In this document: positions 1 through 5,952 of the stretch, piece after piece
How the letters are laid out: the number at the start of each line of letters is the position of its first letter
Numbering within the stretch: the stretch's first letter is position 1
Assembly: GCA_021826255.1 (NCBI GenBank)
Contig: JAKBAZ010000080.1
Location: 1-6,240, forward strand
DNA: 6,240 nt
DNA from: Actinomycetes bacterium
GTDB taxonomy: Bacteria > Actinomycetota > Acidimicrobiia > Acidimicrobiales > RAAP-2
Reading direction: 5' to 3'
Notes under the pieces: generated by a model
The model's input: the letters and a program-made list of their open reading frames with translations, nothing else
What the model was told of the DNA's origin: nothing
Database searches by the model: none
Position numbers and translations under genes: made by a program

Positions 1-1128
1 CAGGCGCACCACCCGGTCTCGACGACGCAACCGCGAGGCCATGGTATCGACCAGTTCGTCGAGGTTCTCTCTCGTCACAGCGGACACCGCGAGGGATCCC
101 TCGTGATGTCGAACGAGATCCGCCGCGACGTCGGGTGCCAGGTCGGCCTTGTTGAACACCACGAGCTGGGGAACGCCGAGGGCGTCGATCTCGCCCAGCA
201 CTTCGGCCACCGCCGACATTTGGAGTTCGGCGTGGGGACTCGACGCGTCCACCACGTGCACGAGAAGATCGGCGAGGCGCACCGACTTGAGGGTGCTCAT
301 GAACGCCTCGACCAGTTCGTGAGGCAGATTCGAGATGAATCCCACCGTGTCGGTGACGAGGACGGTCTCTCCCCCGGGTAGGGCCAACTGGCGAGTGCGG
401 GGATCGAGCGTCGCGAATAAGCGATTTTCAGCCAGAACGTCGGCCTGAGTGAGGGCGTTCAGGAGGGAGGATTTGCCCGCGTTGGTGTAGCCGACGAGAG
501 TCACCTCTCGGTGCCGACCACGGTCTCGACCCTGTCGCTGAACATCCCTCGTTCGATCAATCTGCTGTAGTTCCCGGCGGATCTGGTGAATTCGCGTCAC
601 CAGGCGACGCCGGTCGACCTCGAGTTGGGTCTCCCCGGGTCCTCGGGTTCCAATTCCTCCCGCCTGCTGGGAGAGTGAGCCACCGGCCCGACGAAGACGG
701 GGCAGGCGATACTCGAGCAACGCCAGTTCCACCTGCGCTTTACCCTCTGGAGTGCGGGCGTTTTGGGCGAAAATGTCGAGAATCACTGCCGTACGGTCGA
801 TCGCGGTGCGACCAAGCTTCTTCTCTAAGTTCCGTTGTTGACCCGGACTGAGGGCCTGTTCGAACACCACGGTGTCGGCGTCGAGGGCTCGGCACAACTC
901 GGCGAGTTCGTCGACTTTGCCCGACCCGAGAAACGTGGCCGGATCGGGACTCTCACGACGCTGAATAACTCGGGCCACGACGTCGGCGCCCGCGGTATCA
1001 ATCAGGAGTTCCAGCTCGTCCAACTGCCGGTCGAGATCCTCGCTCGAGGTCTCGGGAAGCAGCACTCCCACCACGACGATTTTCTCCCGGAAACTCCGGT
1101 CAATCAGTGTCTGGGGGAGATAGGTCAC
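1..1128 (-). CDS. hflX: GTPase HflX, ribosome-associated (3' end cut off by window edge)
   Basis: HflX is a cytoplasmic GTPase that binds the 50S subunit and, in E. coli and mycobacteria, splits stalled or stressed ribosomes. I translated 376 codons from the GTG at 1128 to base 1 without a stop. The N-terminal HflX domain contains FLGSGKVDEL (about 66-75), ALSPGQQRNLEKKL (92-105), DRTAVILDIFAQNART (111-126) and the glycine-rich GGIGTRGPGETQLE (157-170). A basic helical linker (about 171-207) leads to the G domain: G1 GYTNAGKS (213-220), G2 FATLDP (238-243), G3 DTVGF (260-264), G4 NKAD (326-329) and G5 SAVT (349-352). All nucleotide-binding motifs are intact. E. coli HflX has 426 residues, so only the C-terminal tail of roughly 50 or more is missing. 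The GTG start overlaps the dapF stop as GTGA; a GGA lies 7 bases and a GGAG 11 bases upstream. The frame is identified with near certainty; an upstream start is not excluded. Confidence 0.97.
   Translation of the reverse strand, partial: MTYLPQTLIDRSFREKIVVVGVLLPETSSEDLDRQLDELELLIDTAGADVVARVIQRRESPDPATFLGSGKVDELAELCRALDADTVVFEQALSPGQQRNLEKKLGRTAIDRTAVILDIFAQNARTPEGKAQVELALLEYRLPRLRRAGGSLSQQAGGIGTRGPGETQLEVDRRRLVTRIHQIRRELQQIDRTRDVQRQGRDRGRHREVTLVGYTNAGKSSLLNALTQADVLAENRLFATLDPRTRQLALPGGETVLVTDTVGFISNLPHELVEAFMSTLKSVRLADLLVHVVDASSPHAELQMSAVAEVLGEIDALGVPQLVVFNKADLAPDVAADLVRHHEGSLAVSAVTRENLDELVDTMASRLRRRDRVVRL
1125..1128 (-). other. GTGA stop/start overlap, dapF to hflX
   Basis: GTG of hflX (1128-1126) and TGA of dapF (1127-1125) share four bases. 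GGA at 1138-1136 (7-base spacing) and GGAG at 1143-1140 (11-base spacing) could assist initiation, so this junction is less strictly dependent on coupling than the miaB/miaA one. Confidence 0.75.
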
Positions 1129-1889
1129 CGAGCCATCCACTCCAGATTCGCAACAAATCTCACCGGTCCCGAGAGAGTGATGACATCGTCGTGAAAACTG
1201 ACTCGAAGGTCTCCGCCGGGGTTGCGTACGACGACGTCGTCACCCACCCAGCCCCGCTCGCGAGCGACGGCCGCCGACGCGACAGAACCGGTGCCACAGG
1301 CCAAGGTCCAGCCCACGCCTCGTTCGTAGACGATGAGGTCGAGTCCGCCGTCTCGTACACGAATGAACTCCACGTTGGCTCCGCCCACCGACTCGGAGAG
1401 TTGTCGGGCCGTCGTCGCGAGACTCTCCAATTCCACCGTCTCGGGGGTCTCGACGACCACGTGGGGATTGCCGACTCGGACGTGTCCGAGGGTTCCCTCT
1501 AGGGGCGCGAGCACGTCGAGCCCGCCCATCTCCACCGAGCCGTAGCCCTCGTCGTCGTTCATGCTGAGGTGGACGACTCGCTCACCCGCATCCGTGGTGA
1601 CCCGCACTGTCTCCTCGTCATGACCGGTAGCCCGCTTCACGGCAGCCACGAGACAGCGAATGCCGTTTCCCGACATTTCGGCGCGGCTCCCATCCGCGTT
1701 GTAGAGGACCATTCCGACGCCTCGTCCCGAACCTACGGACGCGATCAGTAGTCCGTCGGCCCCCACGCCCCGCTGGCGATCAAGAACCGCTCGGGCGAGG
1801 TCAGGGGTCCAGAACCCCTCGTTGCCGTGTTCCACCACGTCGACCAGGAAGTCGTTTCCCGCCCCGTGCCACTTCTGGAGAGTTCTCAT
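1125..1889 (-). CDS. dapF: Diaminopimelate epimerase DapF
   Basis: DapF interconverts LL- and meso-diaminopimelate in the cytosol, the step before lysine and peptidoglycan cross-link precursors, using two cysteines and no cofactor. The 254-residue product begins KWHGAGNDF (6-14) and has both half-site motifs: MSGNGIRC with Cys79, and ACGTGS with Cys198. The substrate-binding landmarks YNADGS (63-68), GNPH (140-143), ANVEF (171-175) and ERG (189-191) are present. The two halves are the expected pseudo-symmetric repeat, and the length is slightly under the usual 270-285. One oddity is Trp194 in GVGWTLACGTG, where the family usually has Glu (GxGET). I chose the ATG at 1889 because an AGGGGAG lies 5 bases upstream and family members start just before this motif; the frame stays open to an ATG at 1958, but that extension is miaA read in another frame. 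The gene lies between miaA (10-base gap) and hflX (4-base overlap). Confidence 0.97.
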   Translation of the reverse strand: MRTLQKWHGAGNDFLVDVVEHGNEGFWTPDLARAVLDRQRGVGADGLLIASVGSGRGVGMVLYNADGSRAEMSGNGIRCLVAAVKRATGHDEETVRVTTDAGERVVHLSMNDDEGYGSVEMGGLDVLAPLEGTLGHVRVGNPHVVVETPETVELESLATTARQLSESVGGANVEFIRVRDGGLDLIVYERGVGWTLACGTGSVASAAVARERGWVGDDVVVRNPGGDLRVSFHDDVITLSGPVRFVANLEWMAR

Positions 1890-1894
1890 GACCA

Positions 1895-1901
1895 CTCCCC
1901 T
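1895..1901 (-). promoter_or_regulatory. Shine-Dalgarno sequence of dapF, overlapping the miaA stop
   Basis: On the minus strand the sequence reads TAGGGGAGTGGTCATG. AGGGGAG lies 5 bases before the dapF ATG (1889-1887), and its first two bases are part of the miaA stop TAG (1902-1900). This decides the start: the GTG at 1895-1893 would leave no spacer to the motif. It is the strongest ribosome binding site in the window, so dapF may be translated at a higher or more independent rate than its coupled neighbours. That last point is inference. Confidence 0.8.
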
Positions 1902-2793
1902 AGTCTCCCACGTCGGGGGCACTGGCGAGGGCTCGCATGAGGTGGTCGTAGGCCCCATTGAGGTCTCGATACCACGTCACCCGGGGGTCTCGACGGAACC
2001 ACCGCCACTGTCGGCGAGCGAGTCGCCGGGTGTTGGCGATCGCCTCCTCGAGACACTCCCCGACCGTCTTGTCGCCATGCACCGCGGGAAAGAACTCCTT
2101 ATAGCCCACGGCTTGACGAGCCGCCCGGGACAGTCCCTCAGCGTCGAGGCGTCGCACCTCATCGAGTAGTCCCGTCTCCACCCAGGTGCGAAGCCTCTTC
2201 TCGATAGCAGAGTCGAGGTCCGCGAAGTCCACCTGGAGGCCTACCTGGACGACACTCGAGGCGGGATACGAGTCGAGTCCCGGTCCGAACGAACTAAAGG
2301 GTCGACCCGTAGCCCGACACACCTCGAGCGCGCGTCGAACTCGTCGGCCGTTGGTGGGGTCCATTCGCGAGGCGCCTAGAGGGTCCCTCTGTACCAACTC
2401 TCGATACAGGGCCTCGAGATCCGACTCCTGTTCGAGAGCGTGTCGGATCTCGGGATGCACCCCGGGAATCTCGAGGTCGTCGATGATGGCCCGCGCGTAG
2501 AGCCCCGTCCCTCCCACGCCGAGCAACTTGCGTGGCAACGAGAGGGCCCGTACGTGCGCGAGGGCGTCGGCGACGCTGAACTCCTCGCTCGGGCCCACCA
2601 CGTCAATGAGGTGGTACGTCACCTCTTCGCGTTCTTGGTGGGTCGGTTTCGCCGTCGCGGTGTCGAGCCCCCGATACACGCTCATCGAGTCGAGACTCAC
2701 AATCTCGAGGTCGCCGAGTTCACGGGCGAGTCGGTGGGCGAGTCGTGACTTTCCCGACGCCGTCGGTCCGACGAGCGCCGCGCGCAGCCTCAC
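1900..2793 (-). CDS. miaA: tRNA dimethylallyltransferase MiaA
   Basis: MiaA transfers the dimethylallyl group of DMAPP to N6 of adenosine 37 in tRNAs that read UNN codons, giving i6A. The 297-residue product starts with the P-loop GPTASGKS (9-16), then the LDSMSVYRGLDTATAKPT segment (34-51) holding the catalytic Asp35, then HLID (61-64), the VGGTGLYARA loop (93-102), the MDPTNGRRVRRALEV block (144-158), AVGYKEF (228-234) and the basic TRRLARRQWRWFRR helix (255-268) that contacts tRNA in known structures. Length is normal for the family (about 300-315). The GTG start at 2793-2791 shares GTGA with the miaB stop. I see no Shine-Dalgarno sequence before it, so translation probably depends on ribosomes finishing miaB. 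The product feeds MiaB, encoded immediately upstream, so two successive enzymes are coupled. No motif is broken. Confidence 0.97.
   Translation of the reverse strand: MRLRAALVGPTASGKSRLAHRLARELGDLEIVSLDSMSVYRGLDTATAKPTHQEREEVTYHLIDVVGPSEEFSVADALAHVRALSLPRKLLGVGGTGLYARAIIDDLEIPGVHPEIRHALEQESDLEALYRELVQRDPLGASRMDPTNGRRVRRALEVCRATGRPFSSFGPGLDSYPASSVVQVGLQVDFADLDSAIEKRLRTWVETGLLDEVRRLDAEGLSRAARQAVGYKEFFPAVHGDKTVGECLEEAIANTRRLARRQWRWFRRDPRVTWYRDLNGAYDHLMRALASAPDVGD
2790..2793 (-). other. GTGA stop/start overlap, miaB to miaA
   Basis: GTG of miaA (2793-2791) and TGA of miaB (2792-2790) share four bases. The preceding minus-strand sequence TTCTCGCCTC has no Shine-Dalgarno match, so miaA is likely translated by coupling to miaB. 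Confidence 0.8.
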
Positions 2794-4181
2794 GAGGCGA
2801 GAACGGTCAATCGAGTCTTGTGTCGCGGACCCCGACGAACGCTCTCGAGAGTCCCGCGCAAGTGGTAGGGCGCGCCGTGAGTGATGCGGACGTCCACGAG
2901 AGAACCCGCCTTCAGGGTCGGGGACGGATCGAAGTGAACCAACTTGCCCTGGCGGGTACGGCCGCTAAAGACCGCGTCGTTCGTCCGAGACGGCCCCTCG
3001 ACCAACACCTCCTCGAGACGACCCTCGCGCGCTTCGTGGTGACGAAGGGCACTGCGGTCGAGAACGTCCTTCAAGCGGAGGAATCGTTCACGCACCACCT
3101 CGGCCGGTACGAACTCCTCCACGTAGTGAGCAGCCCGGGTGCCCTCTCGGGGACTGAACTGGAAGGGATACGCCGAGTCGTACTCGGCCTCAGCGACGAC
3201 GTCGAGTGTGCGCCGGAAGTCGTCTTCCGTCTCGCCGGGAAATCCCACGATGATGTCGGTGGTGACGTGGAGATCATCGATGGCGGCGCGCGCCGCGCTC
3301 AGGCGAGCCAAGTACCGCTCCGCGGTGTACCCCCGGCGCATGGCAGCGAGCACCCGATCACTCCCCGACTGCAGGGGTAAGTGCAACTGGGGGCACACGT
3401 TGGGCGTCTCGGCCATCGCCGCGATGGTGTCCTCGCGAAGGTCCTTCGGGTGGGGACTCGTGAAGCGCACCCGCTCGAGTCCGTCGACGTCACCTAAACG
3501 GCGAAGTAGTTGGGCGAAGAGCGGGGAACGACCGGTGAGATCCCGTCCGTAGGAGTTCACGTTCTGCCCTAAGACGGTGATCTCCGTGACACCGCGCGCG
3601 GCGAGCAACCGCGCTTCGTTCACAAGGTCATCGAGGGGTCGCGAAATCTCCCCTCCTCGCACCGAGGGCACGATGCAGTACGCGCAGGTGTTATCACAGC
3701 CAGTCTGAATCGTCATCCAGGCCGCGAAGTCGCTCTCGCGCACCGCGTAGAGGGCGGGCGCCATGTCCCTGGCTGCGTCGGGATCGGGGGCCGGCCAGAT
3801 ATCGACGAGGGGGCCCTCTTCGCGCGAGCGCTCGAGGAGGCGGGGGGCCTCAGCGAGGTTGTGAGTGCCAAAGACGACGTCCACCCAGGGAGCCCGCTCG
3901 AGAATCCGGTCCTGATCTTTTTGCGCCATGCATCCCCCGACCGCGATCTGCAGGTCTGGGCGACGGGCCTTTTCGGCCTTCAGGTGTCCGAGGGCGCTGT
4001 AGAGCTTGAGATCGGCGTTCTCGCGAATCGTGCAGGTATTAAACACCACGACGTCAGCGACATCACCCGCACCGACGGGCCGCAGTCCGCGCGCGACAAA
4101 GAGTCCGGCGAGTCGCTCCGAGTCGTGCTCGTTCATCTGGCACCCGAAGGTGCGAATCTCAAAAGTCCGACTTTCGGGCAT
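2790..4181 (-). CDS. miaB: tRNA-2-methylthio-N6-dimethylallyladenosine synthase MiaB
   Basis: MiaB is a radical-SAM methylthiotransferase converting i6A37 to ms2i6A37 in tRNA, using two [4Fe-4S] clusters. The 463-residue product has the three-domain order of the family. The UPF0004 domain carries cluster ligands Cys14 (TFGCQMNEHDSE, 11-22), Cys50 (NTCTIRENA) and Cys84 (GGCMAQ). The radical SAM domain carries Cys162, Cys166 and Cys169 (GCDNTCAYC) followed by IVPSVRGGEISR, then GQNVNSYG (205-212), LPLQSGS (268-274) and DIIVGFPGE (309-317). A TRAM domain occupies about 380-457. The TFGCQMNEHDSE signature marks MiaB rather than RimO. The ATG at 4181 gives a family-typical N-terminus; only a weak AGG lies about 9 bases upstream. 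It follows the exporter gene after 38 bases and overlaps miaA by 4. All six cluster cysteines are present, so it should be active. Confidence 0.98.
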   Translation of the reverse strand: MPESRTFEIRTFGCQMNEHDSERLAGLFVARGLRPVGAGDVADVVVFNTCTIRENADLKLYSALGHLKAEKARRPDLQIAVGGCMAQKDQDRILERAPWVDVVFGTHNLAEAPRLLERSREEGPLVDIWPAPDPDAARDMAPALYAVRESDFAAWMTIQTGCDNTCAYCIVPSVRGGEISRPLDDLVNEARLLAARGVTEITVLGQNVNSYGRDLTGRSPLFAQLLRRLGDVDGLERVRFTSPHPKDLREDTIAAMAETPNVCPQLHLPLQSGSDRVLAAMRRGYTAERYLARLSAARAAIDDLHVTTDIIVGFPGETEDDFRRTLDVVAEAEYDSAYPFQFSPREGTRAAHYVEEFVPAEVVRERFLRLKDVLDRSALRHHEAREGRLEEVLVEGPSRTNDAVFSGRTRQGKLVHFDPSPTLKAGSLVDVRITHGAPYHLRGTLESVRRGPRHKTRLTVLAS

Positions 4182-4219
4182 GACGTCAGCCTAACGGTCC
4201 ACCCCCGCACCTCAAGGAG
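4182..4219 (-). other. 38-base gap between exporter gene and miaB; no terminator seen
   Basis: This is the only intergenic gap above 10 bases. On the minus strand it holds CTCCTTGAG (a 3-base inverted repeat, too weak for a terminator), a run of five G, and a GACGTC palindrome touching the miaB ATG. There is no stem followed by T residues, so readthrough from thrB and the exporter into miaB is possible. A promoter for miaB would have to lie in the end of the exporter gene; I could not identify -10/-35 boxes with confidence. Confidence 0.6.
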
Positions 4220-5086
4220 TTAACCGACCTCGCGTGGGGCGACCACCGACGAACTCGTCCAAGTCACTCCGATGCCGGCGCTCACGACCAGCACCAGACC
4301 AGTAAGCACCCACCCCGTGACGTGCTCGTGGAGAGCGACGAGTCCGACGCCGAAGGCGACCGCCGGATCGAAGGACAACAACACCCCGACGACGGAGGGA
4401 CTCACCAGCCGTAGGGCCTGCATTTCGGCGGCGAAGCCCGCGACAATGGAGAGAGCCGCCACCAGTGACAGTCGGGCGAGGAGGTTCGGGTGGTGGACGA
4501 GCTCTCCGACTCGAGTGAGTGCGAAGGGGCTACTCACGAGAGCCGCCACGCTCATGGCGACGGCGAGTCCGGCGAAACCCGGGGTCTCCCCGCCCACTCG
4601 GTGGGAGGCGAAGACGTAACCGGCCCAGCCGACCCCGGACCCCAGCGCGAAGAGGGCGCCCACGACGGTAACGCCCCCACCGGGGTGGGACAAGAGCACC
4701 ACTCCAAGACCACCAGGAACGGCCCACAGGGCGTGACGCCACGAGTGGCGTCCCAGCACCGCTACCGTCAGGGGCCCGAGAAACTCAATGGTGACCGCCG
4801 TACCGAGGGGAATCCGCGCGAGGGCCTGATAGAAGCACAGGTTCATGAAGGCGGTCGAGAGACCCATGAGCAACGCCCCACTCCACTGGGCTCGGCTCCA
4901 ACGTCGCAGGGAAGGACGCGTTATCAACAACAAGATGACGGCACCCAGGCAGAAGCGCCAAGCGCTCGTTGCCGAAGGTCCGAGTTGACGGAACACGGGG
5001 ACGACGAGGGCGGCCGACGTCTGGATGGAGATGGCTCCGGCCACGACGAGTGCCGCTCCGCCGGTTGCCGCGACGCGGCTCGTCAC
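4220..5086 (-). CDS. EamA/DMT-family exporter, RhtA-like (threonine/homoserine efflux)
   Basis: This is an inner-membrane protein of 288 residues, with about ten hydrophobic segments arranged as two EamA halves (about 1-130 and 140-278). It resembles E. coli RhtA (YbiF), which exports threonine and homoserine: from memory of RhtA the shared blocks are the SIQ.....L segment near residues 20-26, the G-S....N..FY..L..IPLG.AV..EF.GPL.VA block (75-110), LGSG.GWA.Y (148-157) and the LSFDPAVA.G.G...L.E pattern (237-254). Length matches RhtA (295). I chose the GTG at 5086-5084, which overlaps the thrB stop as GTGA; the frame stays open to 5239, but those 51 residues are arginine- and glycine-rich shadow of thrB. 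No good Shine-Dalgarno sequence precedes the GTG. Linkage to homoserine kinase supports an amino-acid role, but substrate is inferred. Other EamA substrates remain possible. Confidence 0.9.
   Translation of the reverse strand: MTSRVAATGGAALVVAGAISIQTSAALVVPVFRQLGPSATSAWRFCLGAVILLLITRPSLRRWSRAQWSGALLMGLSTAFMNLCFYQALARIPLGTAVTIEFLGPLTVAVLGRHSWRHALWAVPGGLGVVLLSHPGGGVTVVGALFALGSGVGWAGYVFASHRVGGETPGFAGLAVAMSVAALVSSPFALTRVGELVHHPNLLARLSLVAALSIVAGFAAEMQALRLVSPSVVGVLLSFDPAVAFGVGLVALHEHVTGWVLTGLVLVVSAGIGVTWTSSSVVAPREVG
5083..5086 (-). other. GTGA stop/start overlap, thrB to exporter
   Basis: The minus strand reads GTGA at 5086-5083: GTG starts the exporter and TGA ends thrB. The nearest purine-rich motif (GGGA) ends 11 bases upstream, too far to be a good ribosome binding site, so translation of the exporter probably relies on termination-reinitiation after thrB. 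The coupling is inference from the overlap. Confidence 0.75.
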
Positions 5087-5952
5087 GAGACGACGAGTCC
5101 CGCCCGATCGACCTCGAGTTCCCAGACCCGGCCGGCCACTCCGCGACGAGACAGGAACTCGTTGGCGGCCGACGCGACGGTCGGGCTCGAATCGCTGCGC
5201 ACGAACGCCAGCATCGTCGAACCCGCCCCGGACCAGCACGACCCGGCGGCCCCGGCCTCACGCAGACACTGCAGCAACTCCGTCGAATAGGACAGCAGCG
5301 CGGACCGGTAGGGCTGATGGAGAGCGTCACTCACGGCGTCGGGGTGCCAGAGGTGGTGGTCGGCCAGTCCCGCGAGAAGCAGACCAAGTGCGGAGAGGTT
5401 GTTGACCGCGTCAGCGAAGGGCACCTCTCGGGGTAGTACTCGACGCGCAGCCTCAGTAGAGAGTTCTTCGTCGGGAACGACCACGACGACTCGCCACTCG
5501 GGATCGAGCGCGAGCGGTCGCGCCACGACGTCGACGTCGTGTCCGCGCGCGACGACGAGACCTCCCATCACCGACGCCGCCGCATTCTCGGCGTGCCCGT
5601 CCACTCGGGTTCCGACGAGGAGAGGACTTCCGTGTCCGGCCGCCGCCGCGGCGGCCACGGCGAGTGCCGCCGAGGAGCCGAGTCCCCGCGAGACGGGAAT
5701 GTCCGAGTGCACGTGGATCGAGAAGTTCCAGTGTCCGAGACACTCGTGAACAACGCGAGCCCCCAGGTGATCCTCCGAGTCGAAGCGACCCGCGCCCTCT
5801 CCCGACGAGGTGATGGTGAACTCGTCAGCCGGCTCCACTCTCACCTCGACGTAGCGCGCAAGGGCGAGACCGAGAGCGTCGAAGCCGGGTCCGAGATTCG
5901 CGCTGGAGGCGGGGACTCGGGCGAGCACGGCTTCTAGCGTAGGCGTTGCCAC
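5083..5952 (-). CDS. thrB: Homoserine kinase ThrB (GHMP kinase family)
   Basis: ThrB phosphorylates homoserine with ATP to O-phosphohomoserine, the substrate of threonine synthase. From the GTG at 5952 it has 289 residues, slightly shorter than the usual 300-320. The GHMP-kinase order is clear: N-terminal motif VPASSANLGPGFDALGLAL (13-31), the ATP-binding PVSRGLGSSAA (86-96) followed by an alanine run, a GHAENAAASVMGG segment (119-131) and the C-terminal motif WSGAGSTMLAF (240-250). Two spots differ from common homoserine kinases, GHAEN for GHPDN and SGAGST for SGAGPT. The start is uncertain: a TTG at 5955, the GTG at 5952 and a GTG at 5928 are in frame and none has a good Shine-Dalgarno sequence. 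The last would give the most compact N-terminus and sit just after the upstream stop; the first two overlap that gene by about 20 bases. The exporter gene starts within the stop codon. Confidence 0.95.
   Translation of the reverse strand: MATPTLEAVLARVPASSANLGPGFDALGLALARYVEVRVEPADEFTITSSGEGAGRFDSEDHLGARVVHECLGHWNFSIHVHSDIPVSRGLGSSAALAVAAAAAAGHGSPLLVGTRVDGHAENAAASVMGGLVVARGHDVDVVARPLALDPEWRVVVVVPDEELSTEAARRVLPREVPFADAVNNLSALGLLLAGLADHHLWHPDAVSDALHQPYRSALLSYSTELLQCLREAGAAGSCWSGAGSTMLAFVRSDSSPTVASAANEFLSRRGVAGRVWELEVDRAGLVVS
5524..5541. repeat. 18-base perfect palindrome inside thrB
   Basis: CACGACGTCGACGTCGTG reads identically on both strands and stops being symmetric at 5523/5542. It encodes His-Asp-Val-Asp-Val-Val of ThrB (about residues 138-143) using GAC and GTC codons. 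It may simply be the result of repeated Asp-Val codons, although its length and perfect symmetry would also fit a protein-binding site. Confidence 0.9.

Noticed and set aside
1890..1958. 23-residue N-terminal extension of dapF
   Set aside because: It overlaps the end of miaA, while the ATG at 1889 has a strong Shine-Dalgarno sequence and gives the family-typical N-terminus.
3283..3296. 14-base GC palindrome GCGGCGCGCGCCGC within miaB
   Set aside because: It encodes an alanine-rich stretch (AARAAI region) and is expected from GCG/GCC codons; there is no T-run or repeat elsewhere to suggest function.
2745..3380. Plus-strand open frame of 211 codons antisense to miaB
   Set aside because: It mirrors miaB codons, shows no recognisable domain and has no ribosome binding site that I could see.
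5087..5239. 51-residue N-terminal extension of the exporter reading frame
   Set aside because: The added residues are Arg/Gly-rich and hydrophilic, fully overlap thrB and are absent from RhtA-like proteins. The GTGA junction gives a normal length.
4490..5290. Long plus-strand open frame of 266 codons antisense to the exporter and thrB
   Set aside because: The translation is low-complexity, rich in Arg, Gly, Glu, Thr and His, with no motif, and it lies opposite two well-supported genes. Such antisense frames are common in high-GC DNA.
5639..5669. GCC/GCG repeat resembling a simple-sequence tract in thrB
   Set aside because: It encodes the alanine run following the GLGSSAA motif, a normal helix in GHMP kinases, with mixed alanine codons rather than a true tandem repeat.
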